A stretch of 64,000 bases of DNA from Lentisphaeria bacterium (GCA_017450705.1 JAFSTC010000071.1:1-64000), one strand, 5' to 3'; shown: positions 18,293 through 26,342, counted from the stretch's first letter. The notes: generated by a model from the sequence alone, not told the origin. Program-made: numbers and translations.

Positions 18293-18294
18293 GA

Positions 18295-18379
18295 TGGTGC
18301 GCGGCGCGGGATTTGAACCCGCATGCCTTGCGGCGAAGGAACCTAAATCCTTTGTGTCTGCCAATTCCACCAGCCGCGC
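18295..18379 (-). tRNA. tRNA-Leu (anticodon UAG)
   Basis: 85 nt read from 18379 down to 18295. The acceptor stem GCGCGGC/GCCGCGC is fully paired, followed by discriminator A and an encoded CCA. The anticodon arm is AAGGA-TTTAGGT-TCCTT, giving anticodon UAG (reads CUN leucine codons). The long variable arm is typical of leucine tRNAs, and the T arm GCGGG-TTCAAAT-CCCGC is intact. It has its own promoter 9 bp upstream. Its 3' end served as an integration site, as the adjacent tandem repeats show. Confidence 0.97.
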
Positions 18380-18388
18380 GTGACGGCA

Positions 18389-18417
18389 AATATACACCGG
18401 AACGCCTGTTCTTTCAA
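18389..18417 (-). promoter_or_regulatory. Promoter of tRNA-Leu
   Basis: Minus strand TTGAAA (18417-18412), 17-bp spacer, TATATT (18394-18389). The tRNA 5' end is 10 bp downstream of the -10 box, so the primary transcript starts close to the mature end. Confidence 0.75.
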
Positions 18418-18527
18418 TCAAAATAAAAAAATATTCCGGGAAAGACTGGTTTTTTTGCCCCGGGGGATATATATTTACTTACTGGAGAAGCGGTGCGCCG
18501 CCGTCACCGCGGGAAAAAGTTTTTTTT

Positions 18528-19499
18528 ATGGAAAAACCGAGAATATATTTTCTGGGCTCCGGCAATATCGCCGTTCCCGTTTTCAAAACGCTGGCCGCCT
18601 CGCAAAAGGTCGAGCTGATCGGCGCGGGGACGCAGATCGACCGCCCCGCCGGCCGCAAGTGCCGTCTGGTGCCCACGCCCGTCGGCGCGGCGGCGGAGGA
18701 AATGGGGCTTGCCGTCGACAAGATCCCCTCCGTCAACACGCCCGAATTCATCGGTCGTCTGCGGGAGCTGCGGCCCGATATCCTGCTCGTCCTCTCTTTC
18801 GGACAGCTTCTGAAACAGCCAGTCCTCGAAATCCCGGTCCGGGGATGCGTAAATATCCATGCGTCGCTCCTGCCGGCCTACCGGGGCGCTTCGCCCGTGG
18901 TCTCGGCGATCCTCGCGGGCGACAGGGAAACCGGGGTGACCTTCATGCGCATGGCCCTTGCGCTGGATTCCGGTCCGGTCTATTGTCAGCTCCGCCGTCC
19001 GCTCACGGGCGGAGAACTGGCGGGGGCCCTCGAGATCGAACTGGGCGAAATGGCCGCCTCCGCCGTCGAGGACACCCTGATCAAAATCTGCGGCGGGGAA
19101 TTGCTCCCCGTTCCTCAGGACGACGGCGCCGCCACCTTCTGCCGCAAGATCAAAAAGTCCGACGGCGTCGTCGACTGGCGGAAACCGGCAGCGGAGATCC
19201 ACGCCATGGTCCGGGCGTTCTTCCCGTGGCCGGGAGCCCGCTTTCAGGTTTCCGCAGGGGAGGGCAGCTGCGTCGCGGCGACCATCGCCGCCTGTTGCGT
19301 GCATCCCGAACTGAACGGCGCCCCCGGCACATTTCTCTCTGCCGACCGCAAAAGCATGATCGTCGCCTGCGGAAGCGGCGCCCTCGAAATCCTCGAACTC
19401 ATCCCTTCCGGAGGACGGCGAATGGCCGCATCCGCGTTTCGAAACGGCATGCGCGGGGCCCCGCTGTCATTTCCTCCGCCTAAAGGAGCGATGCAATAA
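18528..19499 (+). CDS. fmt: Methionyl-tRNA formyltransferase
   Basis: A 323-residue protein that formylates initiator Met-tRNA using 10-formyl-THF. The N-terminal Rossmann domain runs from IYFLGSGNIAVPVFK. The formyl-transfer site VNIHASLLPAYRGASPV contains the Asn-His pair, and the matching acid lies in ALALDSGPVY. The C-terminal OB-like domain (KIKKSDGVVDWRKPA) binds tRNA. ATG 18528 follows a T-run with GGGAAAAAG about 8 nt upstream, a weak ribosome site. TATATT at 18470-18475 may be the -10 box, but a good TTG -35 is not seen at the usual distance. rng follows after 24 nt. Confidence 0.95.
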   Translation: MEKPRIYFLGSGNIAVPVFKTLAASQKVELIGAGTQIDRPAGRKCRLVPTPVGAAAEEMGLAVDKIPSVNTPEFIGRLRELRPDILLVLSFGQLLKQPVLEIPVRGCVNIHASLLPAYRGASPVVSAILAGDRETGVTFMRMALALDSGPVYCQLRRPLTGGELAGALEIELGEMAASAVEDTLIKICGGELLPVPQDDGAATFCRKIKKSDGVVDWRKPAAEIHAMVRAFFPWPGARFQVSAGEGSCVAATIAACCVHPELNGAPGTFLSADRKSMIVACGSGALEILELIPSGGRRMAASAFRNGMRGAPLSFPPPKGAMQ

Positions 19500-19523
19500 C
19501 GATTTTTACGGAAAGTATTCCCC

Positions 19524-21128
19524 ATGGAAGAAAAAGACACGAAACAGATCCTTCTCAACTGCGAAAACATGGAGAGCCGCTTCGCGCTGCTCCACAACGG
19601 CAAACTCGAGGAATATCAGATCGAGCGCCGGAACAACGAGCCCCGGACCGGAGACATCTACCTCGGCCGGATCGTCAATCTCGATCCCCTGCTTCAGGCG
19701 GCCTTTGTCGACATCGGCGCGCCGAAAAATGCGTTCCTCCATTTTCACGAAATGCTGCCCGGTTACAGCGAACTTGCGGAGAAATACCGCGAGGAGACCG
19801 CCCGGCAGGAAAATTCGAAACGGTCGAAGAAGAAGACCGAAGAGGACGGCAGCGCCGCTTCATCAGGCGGCAAGGAGCGCAAGATCACGGCCGCCGACAT
19901 CCCGCACATCTTCAAACCCGGGATGAATATCCTCGTCCAGGTCGTCAAAGGCCCCATCAGCACCAAGGGGGCCCGGGTCACGACCGACATCTCCATCCCC
20001 GGGCGTTTTCTCGTCCTCATGCCCAACAACGACCACATCGGCCTCTCGGCGAAGATCGAGGGCGCTCCCGAGCGGGAGAGACTGCGCAAGATCCTTTCCG
20101 AGCTGACGCTCCCCGAAGGCATGGGCGTCATCTGCCGGACCGTGGGGGAGGGAAGACGCTCCACCTTCTTCAAACACGATCTTACGCTGCTGCTGGATTA
20201 CTGGCATGGCATCGAAGAGGGCATCAAGCAGAACAAGGCGCCCAAGCTCCTCTACACCGAGCCCGATCTGATCGACCGGACGATCCGCGATTTCGTCACC
20301 GACGAGATCGACAGCATCGTCGTGGACGACAAGGAGGTCCGGCGGCACATCATCGAGACTTTCCGCCGGATCGGCGTGGGACGCATGGCCTCCAACGTCG
20401 TCTTCTACAACGGGACGAAACCCATTTTCGAGGAGTACAAGGTCAGCGATCAGCTCAAGGCCGTCTTCCAGCGGGAGGTCCGTCTGCCCAGCGGCGGCGG
20501 CATCTGCATCGACGAGACGGAGGCCCTGATCGCCATCGACGTCAACACGGGCAGGGGACACAACGCCGCCGACCAGCCGGAATTCATCCTCAAAACCAAT
20601 CTTGAGGCCGCCGAGGAGATCGCCCGGCAGCTGCGGCTGCGCAACGTGGGCGGACTGGTCGTGCTCGACTTCATCGACATGCGCTCCGCCCGGGACCGGG
20701 ACGAGCTTTTCCGCTACATGAAAAAGCTCGTCAAAAACGACCGGGCCAAGACCAAAGTCCTGCCGCTGAGCAAGCTGGGGCTCATGGAGATGACCCGCCA
20801 GCGGGAGCAGGAGAGCATCCTCGATCAGGTCTACACCAGCTGTCCCTACTGCGGGGGCAGGGGGCTTGTCAAATCCGTCGTGACCATGAGCGCCGAGATC
20901 CAGCGCAGGCTGAGTTCCGTTCTGCGGGACAGAAAGTACCGTGACGTCCAGTCCGTCCGGGTCTTCATGCACCCGGAGGTCCTGGCCCGTCTGCGCAACG
21001 AGGATGCCGTGTTCCTCCGTGAGCTGGAGGAGAAGTACAAGCACGAGTTGAGTTTCCGCGCCGACCCGTCTCTGCACTACGAGGAGTTCCGGCTGGTCGA
21101 TCCCGATACGGACGCGGAACTGCGCTGA
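19524..21128 (+). CDS. rng: Ribonuclease E/G family endoribonuclease
   Basis: A 534-residue protein of RNase G length. The N-terminal S1-like RNA-binding domain (GDIYLGRIVNLDPLLQAAFVDIG) is split by a charged insert of about 45 residues (KRSKKKTEEDG). The catalytic DNase I-like domain has the metal-binding Asp residues in IAIDVNTG and VLDFIDM. The zinc-link motif CPYCGGRG joins the dimer. There is no long disordered RNase E tail, so no degradosome scaffold. The enzyme processes rRNA precursors and starts mRNA decay. Its last 52 bp overlap the convergent tilS gene. Confidence 0.93.
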   Translation: MEEKDTKQILLNCENMESRFALLHNGKLEEYQIERRNNEPRTGDIYLGRIVNLDPLLQAAFVDIGAPKNAFLHFHEMLPGYSELAEKYREETARQENSKRSKKKTEEDGSAASSGGKERKITAADIPHIFKPGMNILVQVVKGPISTKGARVTTDISIPGRFLVLMPNNDHIGLSAKIEGAPERERLRKILSELTLPEGMGVICRTVGEGRRSTFFKHDLTLLLDYWHGIEEGIKQNKAPKLLYTEPDLIDRTIRDFVTDEIDSIVVDDKEVRRHIIETFRRIGVGRMASNVVFYNGTKPIFEEYKVSDQLKAVFQREVRLPSGGGICIDETEALIAIDVNTGRGHNAADQPEFILKTNLEAAEEIARQLRLRNVGGLVVLDFIDMRSARDRDELFRYMKKLVKNDRAKTKVLPLSKLGLMEMTRQREQESILDQVYTSCPYCGGRGLVKSVVTMSAEIQRRLSSVLRDRKYRDVQSVRVFMHPEVLARLRNEDAVFLRELEEKYKHELSFRADPSLHYEEFRLVDPDTDAELR

Positions 21129-22444
21129 ACGCACTGCAAACGGATCTTCCGCTTCGTTCCGCCCGTCACGGCCGCGATCGCGCCGTGTCTGATCCCCGGC
21201 GCCCAGAGGATTTCGCCTGCAGCGTTTTTCACTACCGGGAGCACGGGGTGTGAAGGCACTTTCGCATCTATGCGCAGTTTCTTGATTTTCAAGTTCTTTC
21301 CCGTTCCGAAAACCCGCATCCGGTCACCGGGCAGGGCAGGGGCGATCAGCAACACATCTCCCAGCGCCTCCGCGTCGAACACGGCCTCGTACTTCGATGC
21401 GACGCAGGTATCCCCGGTCGGTGCGGCGCAAAAACGCCAGTCACCCCAAACGACAGAACCGCCGTCGGTGATGTCCCACCGGAGCACGGGCAGGGCGGTT
21501 GTCTGCGCTTTCTCGGCCCAGTAGACGGAAGCCTTCTCGAAGACGAGAAACTCCGTGTCCGACCAGGGCAGGGACCGGCGTCCCGCGGGGGCGGAGCGGA
21601 GCAGTTCCTGCCGCAGACGCCGGAGAAAATCCCCGGAGGGAACGGCGTTTTTCCACAGGCGGATCACCCGCGGGACCAGCGCCGGATGGAGCTTTTTCCA
21701 GAAATCCCGTTCGTTCACCCGGCCGCGATCGAATGCCGCTCCGGCCGCGCTGTCAAGAAAATCGGCGTCCAACTCCAGCGACTCGAGACAGCGTCTCGCT
21801 CCCTCCTGCGCACCGCCGAAGAAGCCGTACATGACGGGCAGGATATCGTTTCTGAGCGCATTTCGTGCGCAGTCCGAAACGGCGTTCGTCGAGTCGGTCC
21901 GCCAGTCACGGATGCCGTTTTCCTGCAGAAAAAGCTCGATCTCCCGGCGGGGGAAGGGGAGGAGCGGGCGCAAAAAACGCACCCCCCCGACGTCGCACAC
22001 CGCCCGGGGGGAAAGCAGTCCGGAGAGATTGGAGCCCCGCAGCAGCCGAAGCAGAAAATTTTCGATCCGGTCGTCGGCGTGATGCCCCAGCACGACCGCG
22101 CAGCCGGGGCGGTCCCCCGCCAACATTTTCCAGCGTGCGAGGCGGGCGGCGCGGGCTTTTTCTTCCAGACTGCCGCAGGATGATGTATCGATCTTGAGGT
22201 CAATGACTTCGATGTCGATTCCCCGTTCTTCGGCAAACCGGCGGCAGAAAGCGGCGTCGGCGTCCGACTCGGCCCCCCGCAGATGATGATCGAAGTGGAC
22301 CGCCGTCAGCTGAAAACCGTATTCGCTCCGGAACCGGAGCGCCGTCAGCAGCGCGGCGGTACTGTCCGCGCCGCCGGAAAAACCGACGAAAATGCGGCCA
22401 CCCCGCTGGGAAGAAAAAATTTTTCGGCAAAGTTCGATATCCAT
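21077..22444 (-). CDS. tilS: tRNA(Ile)-lysidine synthetase
   Basis: A 455-residue protein from ATG 22444; GTG 22468 upstream is in frame but sits in the overlapping promoter region. The ATP pyrophosphatase P-loop is FVGFSGGADSTAAL, followed by HFDHHLRGAESDADAAFC and VVLGHHADDRIENFLLRLLRG, all typical of TilS. The C-terminal domain binds tRNA. The enzyme converts C34 of tRNA-Ile(CAU) to lysidine, so that AUA and not AUG is read; this is essential in most bacteria. The last 52 bp lie antisense inside the end of rng. Confidence 0.95.
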   Translation of the reverse strand: MDIELCRKIFSSQRGGRIFVGFSGGADSTAALLTALRFRSEYGFQLTAVHFDHHLRGAESDADAAFCRRFAEERGIDIEVIDLKIDTSSCGSLEEKARAARLARWKMLAGDRPGCAVVLGHHADDRIENFLLRLLRGSNLSGLLSPRAVCDVGGVRFLRPLLPFPRREIELFLQENGIRDWRTDSTNAVSDCARNALRNDILPVMYGFFGGAQEGARRCLESLELDADFLDSAAGAAFDRGRVNERDFWKKLHPALVPRVIRLWKNAVPSGDFLRRLRQELLRSAPAGRRSLPWSDTEFLVFEKASVYWAEKAQTTALPVLRWDITDGGSVVWGDWRFCAAPTGDTCVASKYEAVFDAEALGDVLLIAPALPGDRMRVFGTGKNLKIKKLRIDAKVPSHPVLPVVKNAAGEILWAPGIRHGAIAAVTGGTKRKIRLQCVQRSSASVSGSTSRNSS

Positions 22445-22461
22445 GTTTGCAATCCGGCCGT

Positions 22462-22489
22462 TTGACACGTATAATATAGCGTGTATTTG
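22462..22489 (+). promoter_or_regulatory. Promoter of rdgB
   Basis: TTGACA at 22462-22467, 16-bp spacer, TATTTG at 22484-22489. It is interleaved with the opposing tilS promoter, whose -10 box lies inside this spacer. Confidence 0.5.
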
Positions 22490-22502
22490 GCGAAAGAGCC
22501 AA
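22473..22502 (-). promoter_or_regulatory. Promoter of tilS
   Basis: Minus strand TTGGCT (22502-22497), 18-bp spacer, TATATT (22478-22473). It shares most base pairs with the rdgB promoter, so RNA polymerase can probably occupy only one at a time. Confidence 0.5.
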
Positions 22503-22536
22503 TTTTTTTGTGACGGAACAACGGAGAATCGATCAA

Positions 22537-23136
22537 ATGGCCTACATCGTCGTGGCGACTTCCAACGCGCACAAAGTCGATGAATACCGCAAACTTCTGG
22601 CGGATCAGAACGTGGAGCTCAAGTCCCTCCTTGATTATCCGGGATTTCCCGGCGTCGAGGAAAGCGGAGCGACGTTCGCCGAAAACGCCTCCATCAAGGC
22701 TTTGGCCGCATGCAAATACTGCGACGTCCCCGCTTTCGCGGACGATTCCGGTCTTGAGGTCGAGGCTCTCGGCGGCCGTCCCGGCGTCTTTTCCTCGCGC
22801 TATGCCCCCACCGATCCCGAGCGGATCGCCAAGCTCCTCAAGGAGCTGGAAGGCTGTGAAAACCGCAAGGCCCGCTTCGTCTGCGCCATCGCCATCGCCG
22901 TCAACGGCGAGGTCATCGAGACTTTCGAAGGCACCGTAAACGGCGTCATCACCTCGTCTCCCCGGGGTGAAGGCGGCTTCGGATACGATCCCGTCTTCCA
23001 GCCTGACGGATACGACCAGACCTTCGGCGAACTTTCGCAGGAAGTCAAAAACCAAATCAGCCACCGTGCAGCCGCCTTCAGGAAGGCGCTTGAATTCGTC
23101 GAAGACGAGATGTCGGTCCTCGACAACGAATTCTGA
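22537..23136 (+). CDS. rdgB: RdgB/HAM1 non-canonical purine NTP pyrophosphatase
   Basis: A 199-residue protein from ATG 22537 after CGGAG; the in-frame GTG at 22510 has no ribosome site. The N-terminus IVVATSNAHKVDEYRKLL and the motif ADDSGLEVEALGGRPGVFSSRYA are diagnostic, with the substrate region GEGGFGYDPVFQPDGYDQTFGEL and SHRAAAFRKAL. It hydrolyses ITP, dITP and XTP to monophosphates, cleaning the nucleotide pool. A strong terminator follows. Confidence 0.96.
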   Translation: MAYIVVATSNAHKVDEYRKLLADQNVELKSLLDYPGFPGVEESGATFAENASIKALAACKYCDVPAFADDSGLEVEALGGRPGVFSSRYAPTDPERIAKLLKELEGCENRKARFVCAIAIAVNGEVIETFEGTVNGVITSSPRGEGGFGYDPVFQPDGYDQTFGELSQEVKNQISHRAAAFRKALEFVEDEMSVLDNEF

Positions 23137-23161
23137 TCCACCGTTTTTTCCTTTGTTTTTC

Positions 23162-23194
23162 GACGGCGTGACATTTTCACGCCGTCTTTTTTTT
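23162..23194 (+). terminator. Rho-independent terminator after rdgB
   Basis: Stem GACGGCGTG (23162-23170), 7-nt loop, CACGCCGTC (23178-23186), then eight T residues. Confidence 0.92.
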
Positions 23195-23261
23195 CTTTTG
23201 ACATCCATTTTTTTCAAGTCCGGGAAAAAAAGTCTTTCCCGCGCCAAAAGTTTTCACAAAG

Positions 23262-23286
23262 TTATTAACAACCCCGTTGTCAATAA
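23262..23286. promoter_or_regulatory. Palindrome overlapping a -35 box (operator candidate)
   Basis: Arms TTATTAACAA (23262-23271) and TTGTCAATAA (23277-23286) around CCCCG, with one mismatch. The right arm contains the -35 box TTGTCA of the promoter that reads toward the small ORF at 23369. A repressor bound here would block that promoter. Confidence 0.5.
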
Positions 23287-23305
23287 TCCATAACACCTTT
23301 ATATA
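23277..23305 (+). promoter_or_regulatory. Promoter upstream of the 54-residue ORF
   Basis: TTGTCA at 23277-23282, 17-bp spacer, TATATA at 23300-23305. The start would be near 23312, about 57 nt before the ATG. Confidence 0.5.
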
Positions 23306-23368
23306 AAATATCTTATTGTTTTTGATCCTCCTCTTTTTCAGCATATTTGATTTTACATAACATATATT

Positions 23369-23533
23369 ATGCGACGTTACAAATGGCCGAAAAAGGCCCT
23401 TCTGAAACGAGATGATCCCGGGTGGTATGACGAAATACGGAAAGGGCCAGCGCGACTGGCACCGTGTCAAAACGCAAATAAACGGATGGTGTCGGGAAAG
23501 AAAAAATCGTCAGACGAAGAGATGGACAACTGA
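23369..23533 (+). CDS. Candidate 54-residue basic protein
   Basis: A short ORF from ATG 23369 to TGA 23531-23533. The N-terminus is strongly basic with aromatic residues (MRRYKWPKKALLKRDDPGW), the middle is neutral, and the tail reads KKKSSDEEMDN. I do not recognise the family. In its favour are a promoter with the window's usual 17-bp spacing and an overlapping palindrome 60-100 bp upstream, and base composition that rises sharply from the AT-rich leader to coding-like values. Against it, no clear ribosome site precedes the ATG. It converges on the GNAT gene, ending 19 bp from it. A short regulatory or nucleic-acid-binding protein is possible but is only inference. Confidence 0.35.
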   Translation: MRRYKWPKKALLKRDDPGWYDEIRKGPARLAPCQNANKRMVSGKKKSSDEEMDN

Positions 23534-23552
23534 CGGGCCGACAGCTTTCGGG

Positions 23553-24041
23553 TCAGATCTCCGGAGCGGAAGTGTCAAAGAGCAGCGCGGTCTCGTCGCA
23601 GCAGTGCTGCTTGGGGCATTTGGAGCAGTCGCTCCAGATTTTTTCGGGAAACATTTCCTTGGAAACGATTTTGAAACCGAGACGCTGGAAAAATCCCGGT
23701 TGGCCGGTGAGGGTGAAGAGGTGCCATTTTTCGTCGGGACGGGTCGTCCGAAGGTCGTTGATGACGAATTCGACAAGCAGACGGCCCACGCCCTGCCCGT
23801 GAAAGGCCCGTTCGACGACGAGAGAACGGACTTCGAGGAGACTGGCGCCGAAGTCGCGGACGGCAACACAGCCGCAGAGGCGGCTGCCGCAAAGAGCGAC
23901 GCGGAAATTGCGGATATACGACAGGATATCCGCCTCGCTGCGCCGCAGGACGATCCCGGCTTCGGCATAGGGCTCGAGCAGTTCGAAAATGGCCCTGACA
24001 TCCGTATCCAGTGCCCGGCGGACGAGAAAATCTGCACTCAT
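23553..24041 (-). CDS. GNAT acetyltransferase, short ArgA-like with C-terminal Cys cluster
   Basis: A 162-residue single-domain GNAT protein. The acetyl-CoA-binding motif A is RSLVVERAFHGQGVGRLLVEFV. Motif B/C (FTLTGQPGFFQRLGFKIVSKEMFPEKIW) is followed by DCSKCPKQHCCDE, a cysteine cluster typical of short stand-alone N-acetylglutamate synthases. The likely role is acetylation of glutamate as the first step of arginine synthesis, but other small-molecule substrates cannot be excluded. Its ATG overlaps the accA stop by 4 bp (ATGA), so it is translationally coupled at the end of the ldt-accA unit. Confidence 0.75.
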   Translation of the reverse strand: MSADFLVRRALDTDVRAIFELLEPYAEAGIVLRRSEADILSYIRNFRVALCGSRLCGCVAVRDFGASLLEVRSLVVERAFHGQGVGRLLVEFVINDLRTTRPDEKWHLFTLTGQPGFFQRLGFKIVSKEMFPEKIWSDCSKCPKQHCCDETALLFDTSAPEI

Positions 24042-25036
24042 TTTTCGACGGCGGCGGTTATGTCCTCATCACCGGACTCGACCGTCAGGAACCGGCCCAT
24101 GGCGCGGAATTTTTCGTAGCGCTGATCGCGGAGTTTCTCCCCGGAGAGTTTGCCCAGCGCAGAGAGATTCGACGCCAGGGCCTTGCCGACGAATTCCGCC
24201 GCCTTGAGGTAGTCCCTGTGGGCGCCGCCGAAGGGTTCCTTGATGATCTGATCGGCGACGCCGAGTTCCAGGAGCCGGTCGGCCGTCAGCTGAAGCGCCT
24301 CCGCCGCCTGCGGGGCGAATTTGCGGTCCTTCCAGAGGATCGCGGCGCATCCCTCGGGAGTGATGACGGAGTAGTAGGCGTTCTCCAGCACGAGGAGCCG
24401 GTTGCCGACGCCCAGACCGATGGCGCCGCCGCTGCCGCCCTCCCCGATGATGACGGAGATCACGGGAACGCTGAGGGAAAACATGTCCCGCAGATTGACG
24501 GCGATGGCTTCGGCGATGTGGCGCTCTTCGCTGGCGACGCCGGGATAGGCGCCGGGGGTGTCGATGAACGTGATGACGGGCACAGCGGCCTTGTCGGCCA
24601 GGTGCATGAGACGCATGGCCTTGCGGTAGCCTTCGGGAGACGGCCAGCCGAAATTGCGGAAGACGTTGGACTTCATGTCCCTGCCCTTCTGGGTCCCGAT
24701 GACCATGACGGGTGTGCCGCGGAAGAGCGCGAACCCGCCGACCACGGCGTGATCGTCGCCGAAGCGCCGGTCGCCCGAAAGCTCGGTGAATTCCGTGAAG
24801 AGGTGCTCGATGTAATCCAGCGTGTACGGCCGCTCGGGGTGGCGCGAAAGCTGGATGCGCTGCCACGGAGAAAGATGGGTATAGATATCCTTCGTCATTT
24901 TCGTGAGCTTCGCATTGAGCGCCTTCAATTCTTCGCTGACGTCGATCTGACTGTTGCGGGAGAGATTTTCCAGCTCTTCGATTTTTTTCCGCAGTTCGGA
25001 AATCGGTTTTTCGAATTCGAGGTATATGTCAGCCAT
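24038..25036 (-). CDS. accA: Acetyl-CoA carboxylase carboxyltransferase, alpha subunit
   Basis: A 332-residue protein from ATG 25036 (MADIYLEFEKPI); an upstream in-frame ATG at 25048 adds only four residues. Family motifs in order: RHPERPYTLDYI, GDRRFGDDHAVVGGFA, MKSNVFRNFGWPSPEGYRKA, FIDTPGAYPGVASEERHIAEAI, IGEGGSGGAI and YYSVITPEGCAAILWKD. It transfers carboxyl from biotin carrier protein to acetyl-CoA, the first step of fatty acid synthesis. accD, accB and accC are not in the window. It lies 28 nt downstream of the L,D-transpeptidase gene, linking envelope lipid and cell-wall functions in one transcript. Confidence 0.97.
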   Translation of the reverse strand: MADIYLEFEKPISELRKKIEELENLSRNSQIDVSEELKALNAKLTKMTKDIYTHLSPWQRIQLSRHPERPYTLDYIEHLFTEFTELSGDRRFGDDHAVVGGFALFRGTPVMVIGTQKGRDMKSNVFRNFGWPSPEGYRKAMRLMHLADKAAVPVITFIDTPGAYPGVASEERHIAEAIAVNLRDMFSLSVPVISVIIGEGGSGGAIGLGVGNRLLVLENAYYSVITPEGCAAILWKDRKFAPQAAEALQLTADRLLELGVADQIIKEPFGGAHRDYLKAAEFVGKALASNLSALGKLSGEKLRDQRYEKFRAMGRFLTVESGDEDITAAVEK

Positions 25037-25064
25037 TTTCAACTCCATTCGATATTGTTGGACA

Positions 25065-26342
25065 TTACTCTCCGATCTCGACGGGCGTTCCCGCGGGGAC
25101 GAGGAAATAGAGCTTCTCCACGTCGGCGTTGCGCATGCGGACGCACCCGTTGCTCAGGCTCCGCGTCACGCTGCTTTCGTCAGCGGTCCCGTGGATGCCG
25201 TATCCCAGAAGCGGACGGTTCGGCTTCCCGGACGCCGCAAGTTTGAGAAAATAATCCCCCAGTTCGTTGCCCTGTTCTCCGTGCTGGAAGACCCGCCCGT
25301 CCGACGTGCGGTAGACGGGGTGTTTCAGGCGGTCGACGATGGTGAAAGCGGCAGAGGGCGTTTTATCGAAGCGGCCGATACCCACATCGAACCCCATGAA
25401 AATGATGCCGTTCCGCCACAGTTCGAGCTGGCGGCGCTTTTTGGAAACGGTGATCTTCCAGGGGCCGGGGTGCAAAATCAGCTTCTGACCGACCATGATG
25501 TTCGTGTTTTTGAGCTTGTTGACGAACATGATCGCGGAGACCGTGGTTTTGTTCTTCCGGGCGACCCGCCCCAGGTACTCCCCTGCCCCGACGATGTGTT
25601 TCACGGCAAATCCGCCGGAAGTGTCCCCGGCGAGGAGCCGCGCCCAGTTGGCTTCCGTCAGAAGCCGGAGCGCGGCGCGGTAAGGTTCCGAACCGGGCGT
25701 CAGCTGCGGCAGGAGCTTCTGTGCGGAGTCCGAAACAAGCGCAAAATCCTTTTGTGCGAAAGCCGTTTCAATCTTCTTCAGCTCCTCCGCCGCGGAAGCC
25801 CCCTGCTTCTCTTCGGGGACGAGGGGCTTGTCTTTCTCGGGAGGCGTGTCCTGCGGACCGGGTCTGCCCTTCACATAACCGGGCGCCTGAGACGGACCGG
25901 ATTTTGCGGAAGACACCCCCTCCCCTCCGGCGGGATCAGCCGCACCGGAAACGGGGCCGACAGCGGATGCACCGCCGTTCCCGCCGGGGATTGCGGCGGA
26001 AGCACCGGCTCCGGGATCTGCAGATGTGCTTGGGCTCGCAGTCTGCGCCGGGGGCTCCCCCTGCCCTCCTCCCGGGACCGGGGGCGTTTCCCCGCCGGAA
26101 GAGGGAAGGACCGCTCCGGACTTTCCGCCGGGAACGGGATCCTGTTTCGGAGCCTCGGGGGAGACGCCCGCAGGGCGCTCCGGCCCCCCTTTCGGCGTGG
26201 GAACGGGATCGGCGGGGATGGTCTTCCAGATCACAAACGCCGTGAGCGCAGCGACGAAGAGGAATATGACCGCGAGCCGGAGCCTCTTCGCTCCGGATGC
26301 GCCGCGGGCCCGTCCGCTCTCATATAAGTAATCGTACTTCAC
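25065..26342 (-). CDS. Membrane-anchored L,D-transpeptidase (YkuD) with LysM-like domain
   Basis: 425 residues from GTG 26342, seven bases after GGAG. One transmembrane helix sits near residues 22-45 (LRLAVIFLFVAALTAFVIW). A Pro/Gly/Ala-rich linker (about 48-175) crosses the periplasm. A short helical repeat and a LysM-like segment follow (GEYLGRVARKNKTTVSAIMFVNKLKNTNI is its core). The C-terminal YkuD catalytic domain ends with HGTADESSVTRS and SLSNGCVRM, giving the catalytic His and Cys. Such enzymes make 3-3 crosslinks in peptidoglycan or attach proteins to it, so this organism has peptidoglycan, a point of interest in the PVC group. It is divergent from purT, with the -35 boxes only 4 bp apart. 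Confidence 0.92.
   Translation of the reverse strand: MKYDYLYESGRARGASGAKRLRLAVIFLFVAALTAFVIWKTIPADPVPTPKGGPERPAGVSPEAPKQDPVPGGKSGAVLPSSGGETPPVPGGGQGEPPAQTASPSTSADPGAGASAAIPGGNGGASAVGPVSGAADPAGGEGVSSAKSGPSQAPGYVKGRPGPQDTPPEKDKPLVPEEKQGASAAEELKKIETAFAQKDFALVSDSAQKLLPQLTPGSEPYRAALRLLTEANWARLLAGDTSGGFAVKHIVGAGEYLGRVARKNKTTVSAIMFVNKLKNTNIMVGQKLILHPGPWKITVSKKRRQLELWRNGIIFMGFDVGIGRFDKTPSAAFTIVDRLKHPVYRTSDGRVFQHGEQGNELGDYFLKLAASGKPNRPLLGYGIHGTADESSVTRSLSNGCVRMRNADVEKLYFLVPAGTPVEIGE

Larger units (their letters stand above)
14314..18294 (+). mobile_element. Remnant of an integrated element beside tRNA-Leu
   Basis: The interval between the MATE stop and the intact tRNA-Leu holds only a truncated phage/conjugative-element polyvalent protein gene and two 136-bp tandem repeats carrying the tRNA 3' end. 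Integration at a tRNA 3' end with a copied end segment is the usual signature of tyrosine-recombinase elements. No integrase, structural or transfer genes remain, so this is a decayed or deleted element. Its left limit is inferred from the open frame starting directly after the MATE stop. No copy of the repeat core is seen at that end. Confidence 0.6.
23137..23368 (+). other. AT-rich intergenic stretch between rdgB and a small-ORF candidate
   Basis: Apart from the rdgB terminator and the palindrome/promoter at 23262-23305, nothing is recognised here. It is the most AT-rich stretch noticed in the window. Clear DnaA boxes are absent, so it is not taken as an origin. Confidence 0.6.

Noticed and set aside
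23137-23368. Replication origin in the AT-rich gap
   Set aside because: No cluster of TTATCCACA-type boxes, and no dnaA, dnaN or gidA nearby; the AT-rich DNA is explained as a promoter leader.
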